In this document: positions 1-6,303 of the stretch, one piece after another
How positions within the stretch are numbered: position 1 is the first letter of the stretch
How the letters are laid out: every line of letters begins with the position of its first letter
Source of the DNA: Prolixibacteraceae bacterium
GTDB taxonomy: Bacteria > Bacteroidota > Bacteroidia > Bacteroidales > Prolixibacteraceae
Length of the DNA: 8,143 nt
NCBI GenBank assembly: GCA_016930735.1
Contig: JAFGGF010000449.1
Location: 1-8,143, forward strand
Reading direction: 5' to 3'
The notes under the pieces: generated by a model
Told to the model about the DNA's origin: nothing
The model's input: only the letters and a program-made list of their open reading frames with translations
The model's database searches: none
Made by a program: the position numbers and the translations under genes

Positions 1-87
1 AAAAATAAATTTTTAATGCAATATAATACTTATTTATATACAAGAGTTAAATTTTTTTAACACAATTAGGATAAATATTTTTAAGAT

Positions 88-2709
88 ATGAAGAGCTCGA
101 AAGAAATCAGAAATGCGTTCCTTGATTTTTTTAAAGAGAAACAACATCAGATTGTAAGTTCTGCTCCCATGGTTGTGAAAAATGACCCTACTTTAATGTT
201 TACCAATGCGGGAATGAACCAGTTCAAAGATTGGTTTTTAGGGAATGAACCTGCAAAGTGGGACAGGGTTGCCGACACTCAGAAATGCCTTCGTGTTTCC
301 GGGAAACATAACGACCTTGAAGAAGTGGGGCACGATACCTATCACCATACCATGTTCGAGATGCTGGGAAACTGGTCGTTTGGCGATTATTTTAAAAAAG
401 AAGCAATTAACTGGGCATGGGAACTTCTGGTTGACCGTTTGGGTATTGACGCTGACCGTTTGTATGCAACGGTTTTTGAGGGGTATAAAGATGAAAATCT
501 GGAACGCGACAATGAAGCTGCAGAATTTTGGGCTCAACATTTACCTTCAGACAGAATTTTAAATGGAAGTAAAAAAGACAATTTCTGGGAAATGGGCGAC
601 ACCGGTCCCTGTGGTCCCTGCTCCGAAATCCACATTGATATCAGGGAAGATTCGGAAAGAAAAAAAATTCCGGGTCGCGATTTGGTAAATAAAGACCACC
701 CGCAGGTTATTGAAATCTGGAACCTGGTTTTTATCCAGTACAATCGCAAAGCCGATGGCAGCCTTCTTGAGCTTCCTGCAAAACATGTCGATACCGGGAT
801 GGGTTTCGAACGGCTTTGTATGGTACTTCAGGGTAAAAAATCGAATTACGATACCGACGTGTTTCAGGATATTATTAAAGTCCTTGGCGATTTATGCGAT
901 AAAAAATATGGCGATGATGAAAAAGTTGACATTGCCATGCGTGTTGTTGCCGACCACCTTCGGGCTGTTTCTTTTGCAATTGCCGACGGGCAGCTTCCCT
1001 CGAATAACAAGGCCGGATATGTGATCCGCAGGATTTTAAGGCGTGCTGTCCGTTATGGTTATACTTTCCTCGGTTTCCGTGAAGCATTTATCTTTAAACT
1101 GGTTAATGAACTGAAAAATAACCTGGGTGACGCTTTTCCTGAGCTGGGTGCACAACAACTTTTAATTGAAAAAGTAATCAAAGAAGAAGAAGAATCATTC
1201 CTTCGTACGCTTGCAACCGGTATCAGGTTAATGGATGATCTGGTAAAAAAAGCTGCTTTTGAAAATTTGAAACAGATTGACGGGAAAGATGCATTCGAGT
1301 TATATGATACTTTTGGATTCCCGCTGGATTTAACAGAACTGATTGCGCGTGAAAATGGACTGGGAATCGATGTTAAAGGGTTTCAGGTGGAAATGGAGAA
1401 ACAAAAAAACAGGGCCAGGAATGCTGCTGTTATAGAAACCGACGATTGGGTGGAGATCAGGGAAATTGATGAAACCGAATTTGTGGGATACGATTTTATG
1501 GAAACTGATATCCGGATTTCCCGTTACAGGAAAGTGACACAAAAGAATAAAACACTTTATCAACTGGTATTCGACCGGACTCCGTTTTACGGTGAATCGG
1601 GAGGGCAGGTTGGCGATACAGGTTATATCGTAATAAATAATGAAAAAACTTATATTATCGATACACAAAAAGAAAACAATCTGATTGTGCATTTTGTGGA
1701 GAAATTACCGAAAGACCCGACTGCCGATTTTGTTGCTGTTGTGAATAATTCAAAAAGGATAAATACGGCCAATAATCATACAGCAACCCATTTGCTGCAC
1801 CATGCTTTGCGTGAAGTTTTAGGAAAGCATGTTGAACAAAAAGGTTCGCTGGTAAATCCCGACCACCTTCGTTTCGATTTTTCACATTTTCAGAAAATGA
1901 ACGATGAGGAAATTGAAAAAGTGGAAGCTTTGGTGAACGAAAAGATCAGGTTAAATTCACCATTAGACGAAAAGCGCTCAGTCCCGATGGACGAGGCCAA
2001 AGCCATGGGTGCCATGTCGTTATTTGGCGAAAAATACGGTGATGAGGTTCGGGTGATTAAATTCGGAGAATCGGTGGAATTATGTGGTGGAACTCATGTG
2101 AGGGCAACCGGTCAGATCGGGTTATTTAAAATCGTTTCGGAAGGTGCAATTGCTGCCGGAATTCGCAGGATTGAAGCAATTACAGGTTCTCATGCCGAGA
2201 ATTTTGTGAATGAGCAGATAAAAACCTTAAAAAATATCCGTGAAATTGTAAAAGGTTCAAAAGATATATTGAGTGGTGTCCATTCATTGTTACAGGAAAA
2301 TTCCGAATTATCCAGAAAGATTGAAACATTCTCAAGAGAAAGCCTGAAGGTTCTGAAAGAAAATCTGAAAAGCCGTATCCTTGTTGAAAAAGGTGTAAAT
2401 ATTATTTCCGATGAGGTGGAAATAGATAATGCCGGAATGTTGAAAGACCTCTCTTTCCAGTTAAAAAATGAAGTTGAAAACCTGTTTCTTGTGTTCGGAG
2501 CAAATATTGATGGGAAACCGATGCTTTCGGTAATGATCTCTGAAAACCTTGTTGCTGAAAAGGGACTGAATGCCGGTCAGATAGTACGCGAAGCCGGAAA
2601 AGAAATTAACGGCGGAGGCGGTGGTCAACCGTTTTATGCCACTGCCGGTGGGAAAGATGTGAATGGAATACCGGCTGCTATCGAGAAAGCTTTATCGTTT
2701 TTACCTTAA
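88..2709 (+). CDS. alaS: Alanyl-tRNA synthetase, full length
   Basis: This cytoplasmic class II aminoacyl-tRNA synthetase charges tRNA(Ala) with alanine using ATP and hydrolyses mischarged Ser- or Gly-tRNA(Ala). At 873 residues it has the normal bacterial length. The N-terminal opening (MKSSKEIRNAFLDFF) and FTNAGMNQFKDWFLG near residues 38-52 are typical. Motif 2 is HHTMFEMLGNWSFGDYF from residue 86, and motif 3 is GMGFERL at 237-243. The editing domain keeps its zinc-site residues: HTATH at 564-568 and CGGTH at 666-670. A helical stretch at about 700-760 and the Gly-rich C-Ala domain (GGGGGQP near residue 844) complete the protein. The start is well fixed, because an in-frame TAA lies at 82-84, two codons upstream. 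No Shine-Dalgarno is visible, and the 87-base leader is very AT-rich with no convincing promoter. The gene converges on the metalloprotease gene. Identification is by family knowledge of the motifs; nothing is missing or unusual. Confidence 0.98.
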   Translation: MKSSKEIRNAFLDFFKEKQHQIVSSAPMVVKNDPTLMFTNAGMNQFKDWFLGNEPAKWDRVADTQKCLRVSGKHNDLEEVGHDTYHHTMFEMLGNWSFGDYFKKEAINWAWELLVDRLGIDADRLYATVFEGYKDENLERDNEAAEFWAQHLPSDRILNGSKKDNFWEMGDTGPCGPCSEIHIDIREDSERKKIPGRDLVNKDHPQVIEIWNLVFIQYNRKADGSLLELPAKHVDTGMGFERLCMVLQGKKSNYDTDVFQDIIKVLGDLCDKKYGDDEKVDIAMRVVADHLRAVSFAIADGQLPSNNKAGYVIRRILRRAVRYGYTFLGFREAFIFKLVNELKNNLGDAFPELGAQQLLIEKVIKEEEESFLRTLATGIRLMDDLVKKAAFENLKQIDGKDAFELYDTFGFPLDLTELIARENGLGIDVKGFQVEMEKQKNRARNAAVIETDDWVEIREIDETEFVGYDFMETDIRISRYRKVTQKNKTLYQLVFDRTPFYGESGGQVGDTGYIVINNEKTYIIDTQKENNLIVHFVEKLPKDPTADFVAVVNNSKRINTANNHTATHLLHHALREVLGKHVEQKGSLVNPDHLRFDFSHFQKMNDEEIEKVEALVNEKIRLNSPLDEKRSVPMDEAKAMGAMSLFGEKYGDEVRVIKFGESVELCGGTHVRATGQIGLFKIVSEGAIAAGIRRIEAITGSHAENFVNEQIKTLKNIREIVKGSKDILSGVHSLLQENSELSRKIETFSRESLKVLKENLKSRILVEKGVNIISDEVEIDNAGMLKDLSFQLKNEVENLFLVFGANIDGKPMLSVMISENLVAEKGLNAGQIVREAGKEINGGGGGQPFYATAGGKDVNGIPAAIEKALSFLP

Positions 2710-2714
2710 GAAAG

Positions 2715-2755
2715 CACTATTCATCAGATGACTTTAAGTCATCTGATGAATAGTG
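2715..2755. terminator. 41-base palindrome between convergent genes, probable bidirectional 3'-end hairpin
   Basis: Two 20-base arms (2715-2734 and 2736-2755) are perfectly complementary around one central T, starting CACTATTCATC and ending GATGAATAGTG. The palindrome begins 5 bases after the alaS stop and ends 8 bases before the protease stop on the other strand, so it fills the convergent gap and would form a stem of about 18 bp in either transcript. Position argues for a shared terminator or 3'-end stabiliser. Against a textbook intrinsic terminator, the stem is not GC-rich and neither side is followed by a proper U tract: the + transcript continues GAAAAGAAC and the - transcript CTTTCTTAAG. 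Function is inferred; the palindrome itself is directly seen. Confidence 0.6.
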
Positions 2756-2763
2756 AAAAGAAC

Positions 2764-5199
2764 TTATTTTACAACTAGTTTTCCTGTTATAATTTCATCT
2801 TTATATTTAACACGCACAAAATAAACTCCATCTTTCCATCCTTGTGTTTGTATTCTGACCTCATTGCCTTTAAGTTTTACTTTTTTCTCTTTTAATACCT
2901 GTGTTTCAGAATAAATTTCCAGTTCCCATTCTTCATTAATATCAAATTTAATATCTTCAGAAGTTGGTTCAATTAATACTGTTGTTTCTAAGCTTGTAGG
3001 ATTTGGCGTAAAACTCAAGGAATAATAACCACCACAATAACCACTTCCAAGGTAATCAATTAGTATTTTTCTGTTTACACCACAACTTGTATTAGCATAG
3101 ACCTCAACCATTCCTCCTGGGTAAGAATTTGTATAAACCGATATCATATTATTATATTGGTACATGGAATCCCAACCTGCGGGAATAGACCAGGAATAAT
3201 CAGAAAGAGAACAGCCACCATCATTAACAAGATAAATATGGTAATAAGTATCAGGGCACATATAGGATGCAGGTGAACCTCCGGAAGTATATAAATCTAA
3301 ATAAACATCACCACTATAAGGTTGATTAACTCCAACATTCATTTTAGGGCCAGCCGTAGTAACCCCATTACTTGTGTAGTTAACTTGTACCCAACCATCT
3401 CCTTCAGAGGATGTATATTTCGGTTTAAATGTTGGGGTTGATGTACTTCCACCACTATAAACTTCTAAATTATTGCTGCATGTCCAACTAATAGTTGAGC
3501 CTGCAGTTGAATTATTTGCAGTAATAACCGTACCTGAATTACAAATATAATTATTCCCGGAAAGAGTTACCTGCCCCGGATCACTTCCAACTCCAACAGC
3601 ATACCATGCATTTGCTACTTGTAACGCTTGAAAAGAATTTTCAGCAAAAACTTCATCTTCAGCGGCATCAACAAATTGTGCCCTAATACCGGGATATGTA
3701 CTTTGATTATCTAAATAATTATTAAACACAGCTTTTACTACCAGCTCTTCTGCTGCATCCATTCCAATACCATAAACAGTATAATCATTATCGTTGTCGT
3801 TTGTACCAGAACCACCGTTAACCAAAAGATAAAACCACCGTAAAAAAACACCTGCTTTTGTATATTGATCACCAGAATTATACGTACTGTTTAAATATGT
3901 ATCTGCCAGTTCAACATAAGCATATGGATTATCTGGATCTTGTATATTTCTTAAACAATCATAATTAATTACTACTTGCTCTCCAATTTTCCAAATGGAA
4001 TTAGGAGAGATTCTATATTCTAAAATAATACCCCATATATCACTTAATCCTTCATGGAAAATCTGTAAATCTCCACTATATGCCCAACCAATTTGAAAAT
4101 CTGTAATACCATGACCATATTCATGTGCAACAGCATCAATACACGCAACAGGAGTAAAAAAAGTATTTCCATCGCCAAAAACTAATACATCATCTGCCAT
4201 TAGCCACTTTGCATTATCTTGTTCGCCATAATGAAAAAAAGCTTCTATATCATGATCATTATCATCAAAACTGCTTATTTCATCCCATTCATTATAAAAA
4301 TAATCGTATATTTCTTGAAGGGCCCAGTGAATATCAAGACCCATATCATCTTCGTTTGAATGATATTCTTGAGCAGTCCATATATTATTACTATCCTCCA
4401 ATTCTTCTGCATCATTTTCAATGTCGGTACTTCCATCTAAATTCCAGGTATGAATCACAGCACCGCGACTCGAATCGCACAAGTTATACGTGCTGTTATA
4501 ATACTGAGTTCTAGCCTGTTTGGTTCCATAATACCTGGTTTCAAAAGTTCCAGTTGCAAAATAATCTGTCATATTTGGTTCGGTTAACAATATCTCACCA
4601 GAGATAGCATCAATATATCCTATCTCATTGTTATTGAAATGCCCAGAGGTTATACTAACTTGATATACTAATCTTACTGATCTTGAATAATTTGAATTAG
4701 AAATTTCTTTAATTATCAATTCAGTTTTAAAGTCGGAAACTTCTTTTTCAGGAATTCCTTTAAATCTTGTAAAATATTGTTTTGCTTCGTTTGATGTTAA
4801 TTGTGCCTCTATATTTAATTCTTCAATTTGAATGTAGTTTCCATGTGCTAGATATAATTTACCCTTTTTAAAATGAAAATTATAACCAGCACCATCAACC
4901 TTTATCCCTTTATAATATTGATTGTAATGTTCATGTATAAAGTCTTTGTCTCTTTGTTTTTGTGGTTGAATAATAAAAGTAGTAAAAGAATTTGGATAAA
5001 GGAATTTTCTAAAAAATTCAGAAACAGTTTCTTGGATATTAGCATGTTCTGAAATCGAAGATTGATAAGAGGGCGTGAATCTAACATATTCTACTAGCCC
5101 ATTGTCATTCTTTTGAATAACAACTTTGTTATCCTGTCCTATTAAAAATAAAACAGAATAAGTAAAAATAGTAAGTAAAAATATTTTTTTCATTTTCAT
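2764..5199 (-). CDS. Secreted M4-family (thermolysin-like) metalloprotease with T9SS sorting domain
   Basis: This 811-residue protein is predicted to be an extracellular zinc endopeptidase. Residues 1-22 form a Sec signal peptide. An FTP propeptide follows (HYNQYYKGIKVDGAGYNF near 91-108), then a PepSY-like segment to about 210. The catalytic domain spans about 215-538. It contains HEYGH at 359-363 (zinc ligands His359 and His363, general base Glu360), Tyr374 at the thermolysin Tyr157 position, and HEGLSD at 382-387, in which Glu383 is the third ligand exactly 20 residues after His363, as in thermolysin. The position equivalent to catalytic His231 is Tyr446 (QYTKAGVFLRWFYLL). Two Ig/PKD-like modules follow (about 542-625 with Cys553 and Cys574; about 626-722 with four Cys). 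The C-terminus (about 725-811; FTPNPTS, then GVYFVRV and GKLVVK) is a type A T9SS sorting domain, implying outer-membrane translocation and cleavage. Its ATG abuts the upstream lipoprotein stop; a second in-frame ATG lies 6 bases in. The gene is more AT-rich than alaS. Family and localisation are solid; activity is less certain because of Tyr446. Confidence 0.93.
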   Translation of the reverse strand: MKMKKIFLLTIFTYSVLFLIGQDNKVVIQKNDNGLVEYVRFTPSYQSSISEHANIQETVSEFFRKFLYPNSFTTFIIQPQKQRDKDFIHEHYNQYYKGIKVDGAGYNFHFKKGKLYLAHGNYIQIEELNIEAQLTSNEAKQYFTRFKGIPEKEVSDFKTELIIKEISNSNYSRSVRLVYQVSITSGHFNNNEIGYIDAISGEILLTEPNMTDYFATGTFETRYYGTKQARTQYYNSTYNLCDSSRGAVIHTWNLDGSTDIENDAEELEDSNNIWTAQEYHSNEDDMGLDIHWALQEIYDYFYNEWDEISSFDDNDHDIEAFFHYGEQDNAKWLMADDVLVFGDGNTFFTPVACIDAVAHEYGHGITDFQIGWAYSGDLQIFHEGLSDIWGIILEYRISPNSIWKIGEQVVINYDCLRNIQDPDNPYAYVELADTYLNSTYNSGDQYTKAGVFLRWFYLLVNGGSGTNDNDNDYTVYGIGMDAAEELVVKAVFNNYLDNQSTYPGIRAQFVDAAEDEVFAENSFQALQVANAWYAVGVGSDPGQVTLSGNNYICNSGTVITANNSTAGSTISWTCSNNLEVYSGGSTSTPTFKPKYTSSEGDGWVQVNYTSNGVTTAGPKMNVGVNQPYSGDVYLDLYTSGGSPASYMCPDTYYHIYLVNDGGCSLSDYSWSIPAGWDSMYQYNNMISVYTNSYPGGMVEVYANTSCGVNRKILIDYLGSGYCGGYYSLSFTPNPTSLETTVLIEPTSEDIKFDINEEWELEIYSETQVLKEKKVKLKGNEVRIQTQGWKDGVYFVRVKYKDEIITGKLVVK

Positions 5200-5610
5200 T
5201 TATTTTATTCGTTTATAAACTTCATTATTAAAAATAGAAGGCATATTGTATGATTCTATTTCAAGTGTATTATAATCAGGAAAATAAAAAGTATATGTCA
5301 TCGTAAAATCAATTTCACCTTGTGATAATACTCCTTCATGTAAAATTGAATCAATCCAGTATTTTCTAATTGTATAATTACCAGATTTGTATTCATAGAT
5401 TTTAAGAATGCTATCTGGTAGATATTCTTTAAATCCGGAAGGATTTATAATAGATTCCATTTTAGGGTAATTACCTATTTTAATCATCTCCCATTTCCCA
5501 AGGATTATTTTTGCTGGATCGGTTTCCAAGGGTTCATCTTTTTCACAACCTGCTACAATAATTATTAGCAACAGGATAATAGAAGTCAGTTTTAAAAAAA
5601 ACAGTTTCAT
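5200..5610 (-). CDS. Small lipocalin-like surface lipoprotein, first gene of the protease unit
   Basis: This 136-residue protein begins with a charged, strongly hydrophobic signal peptide and a lipobox ending in VAGC, giving acylated Cys22. The next residues are EKDEP. Lys at +3 counting Cys as +1, followed by two acidic residues, matches the lipoprotein export signal (K followed by two D/E) described in Bacteroidota, so exposure on the outer leaflet of the outer membrane is likely. The mature part opens with ILGKWEMIKIG and ends in EVYKRIK. This resembles small lipocalin-like Bacteroidota lipoproteins that start with GKW and finish in a Y-K-R strand; the middle is rich in alternating beta-strand-like segments. 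The start is supported by an in-frame TAA ten codons upstream with no other ATG between. Its TAA is immediately followed by the protease ATG, so the two are almost certainly co-transcribed and translationally coupled. Ligand and function are unknown; inhibitor, anchor or accessory protein for the protease are possibilities only. Confidence 0.82.
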   Translation of the reverse strand: MKLFFLKLTSIILLLIIIVAGCEKDEPLETDPAKIILGKWEMIKIGNYPKMESIINPSGFKEYLPDSILKIYEYKSGNYTIRKYWIDSILHEGVLSQGEIDFTMTYTFYFPDYNTLEIESYNMPSIFNNEVYKRIK

Positions 5611-5827
5611 TTTATTAATTGGATTTGATGTTTTGAAAAATTAAATGACATACAATCAATAGTATCAGAATGATTAAAGGAACGTTTATAAATCAAACAG
5701 TAAAACTTATTGTCACATTATTTATTCTTACCCATTTGAAATATTTAAAGGTAAATTAATTAAGATTAAGTTTTTTGTTTAATTTTAAAATGATAAGGGT
5801 TCCCCTCGTTGCAAGCGAATACCTTCT

Positions 5828-5857
5828 GCCTCCCCGTGCGGGGAATAACGGGGAGGC
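5828..5857. repeat. GC-rich inverted repeat with a competing internal hairpin
   Basis: GCCTCCCCGT (5828-5837) is perfectly complementary to ACGGGGAGGC (5848-5857), leaving a 10-base loop. Inside it, CCCCG (5832-5836) can instead pair with CGGGG (5839-5843) across a 2-base loop, so the two folds are mutually exclusive. Just upstream are two further small dyads: AGGG-TTC-CCCT (5796-5806) and the imperfect TCGTTGCAAGCGA (5806-5818). The block stands out as GC-rich in otherwise AT-rich DNA. It could be a REP- or MITE-like intergenic palindrome, a protein-binding site or an RNA hairpin. No T tract follows it on the + strand (GTTTACA), so a terminator role is doubtful. Confidence 0.6.
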
Positions 5858-5880
5858 GTTTACATTAACTTTGTTTGGTA

Positions 5881-5911
5881 TTTGTAATATGCAGAATTCA
5901 TTTTAAATTTG
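5881..5911 (+). promoter_or_regulatory. Candidate Bacteroidota sigma-ABfr promoter (-33/-7)
   Basis: TTTG at 5881-5884 and TAAATTTG at 5904-5911 are separated by 19 bases. This fits the primary-sigma promoter pattern known from Bacteroidota, TTTG followed about 19-21 bases later by TAnnTTTG. Transcription would begin around 5917-5919 and run toward the terminator ending near 6173 and the cytochrome c biogenesis gene beyond. Both boxes match the consensus fully, but they are short, AT-rich motifs in AT-rich DNA, so a chance match is possible. Confidence 0.45.
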
Positions 5912-6088
5912 CTTTGGTGGCCTGCAGTTTTTAATAATGCAGGGGATTTAATGAATTAAAATTATTGTATTTCGAATTAGTTTCCAAGTTTTTCAATCGT
6001 TTTTTTTTTTTTGAATAGACTGGTTGAGTGGGTGTTAAGGTTGCTTTACGGGTGAAAAATTTGAATTTTTAAAATCTTGTGTAATTGA

Positions 6089-6112
6089 CAGAGAAAGGAT
6101 TTCCTTTCTCTG
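6089..6112. repeat. Perfect 11-bp hairpin with 2-base loop
   Basis: CAGAGAAAGGA (6089-6099) is perfectly complementary to TCCTTTCTCTG (6102-6112) across a TT loop. It lies 32 bases before the intrinsic terminator. The following bases, ATAAACAAAAA, carry no T tract, so it is not itself a standard terminator on the + strand. Its left-arm sequence CAGAGAAAG recurs exactly at 6299-6307, just before the biogenesis start codon, so its right arm has an alternative partner. Confidence 0.7.
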
Positions 6113-6143
6113 ATAAACAAAAATATAGCATTTGACGTTGAAG

Positions 6144-6173
6144 AAATGTCCGGTTTTGTTCCGGGCATTTTTT
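6144..6173 (+). terminator. Intrinsic (Rho-independent) terminator
   Basis: ATGTCCGG (6146-6153) pairs with CCGGGCAT (6161-6168), including one G-U pair, around a TTTTGTT loop. Flanking AA/TT pairs extend the stem to about 10 bp. The stem runs directly into T6 (6168-6173). This is a textbook GC-rich stem plus U tract on the + strand. No protein gene lies upstream on this strand within the gene-free region, so it must end a non-coding transcript, read-through, or an attenuated leader. Confidence 0.78.
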
Positions 6174-6210
6174 GTTTGATTTAATTTAATACAAATTTGC
6201 TAAAATTATT

Positions 6211-6303
6211 CTTTGTGCAACTCTGTGCTACTTTGCGTAACTCTGTGAAATGAAAAAGTAAATAACACAAAGTTTCACAAAGAATGCACGAAGGCTCGCA
6301 GAG
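6211..6303. repeat. Inverted pair of 10-base tandem repeat arrays
   Basis: Four consecutive units with consensus C-T-Y-T-G-Y-G-N-W-A occupy 6211-6220 (CTTTGTGCAA), 6221-6230 (CTCTGTGCTA), 6231-6240 (CTTTGCGTAA) and 6241-6250 (CTCTGTGAAA). After a 12-base spacer, four units in the opposite orientation follow at 6263-6272, 6273-6282, 6283-6293 (11 bases) and 6294-6303. Pairing unit 1 with 8, 2 with 7, 3 with 6 and 4 with 5 gives a long imperfect hairpin of about 93 nt in which most mismatches fall at unit ends. Repeats of this CTTTGTG-type are, to my recollection, common between genes of Bacteroidota; their function is not known to me. The array ends 19 bases before the biogenesis start codon. 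Confidence 0.75.

Larger units (their letters stand above)
5918..6173 (+). ncRNA. Candidate small RNA or terminated leader transcript of about 255 nt
   Basis: The interval is bounded by a promoter-like element (5881-5911) and an intrinsic terminator (6144-6173), contains no credible reading frame, and can form several hairpins. CCTGCA (5921-5926) pairs with TGCAGG (5938-5943), giving a 5' stem-loop right at the predicted start. A perfect 11-bp hairpin lies at 6089-6112 and the terminator stem closes the 3' end. A T13 run sits at 6000-6012. I do not recognise it as SRP RNA, tmRNA, RNase P RNA or a named riboswitch; a 6S-like RNA cannot be excluded but no closing 5'/3' stem is obvious. The alternative is an attenuated 5' leader of the cytochrome c biogenesis gene, whose start is 150 bases past the terminator. 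Boundaries are inferred. Confidence 0.33.

Noticed and set aside
46..61. Small palindrome GTTAAA-TTTT-TTTAAC and the near -7 box TAAATTTT (48-55) upstream of alaS.
   Set aside because: Purely A/T-driven symmetry in AT-rich DNA, the box lacks the final G, and no -33 element is visible.
4209..4514. Plus-strand 101-codon open frame opposite the protease gene.
   Set aside because: It is antisense to the conserved M4 catalytic region and its His/Tyr-rich translation is what a reverse frame of this gene would give.
5657..5702. Possible minus-strand promoter boxes for the lipoprotein/protease unit (TACTATTG at 5664-5657; TACTGTTTG at 5702-5694).
   Set aside because: The first has one mismatch and its nearest TTTG is 29 bases away; the second has a 3-base gap and no -33 partner. 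Neither is good enough to call.
5866..5873. TAACTTTG on the + strand, a perfect -7 box match.
   Set aside because: No TTTG lies at the right distance upstream, while the pair at 5881-5911 has both boxes with correct spacing.
6147..6185. Short reading frame ATG at 6147 encoding 12 residues.
   Set aside because: It lies across the terminator stem and T tract, has no ribosome-binding context and resembles no leader peptide.
6212..6235. TTTG (6212-6215) and TACTTTG (6229-6235) as a promoter for the biogenesis gene.
   Set aside because: Box spacing is only 13 bases, the -7 box lacks one base, and both lie within the repeat units, which explains the motif.
6211..6303. Repeat array considered as a CRISPR.
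   Set aside because: Units are about 10 bases with no spacers and the second half is inverted, so it does not fit a CRISPR array.
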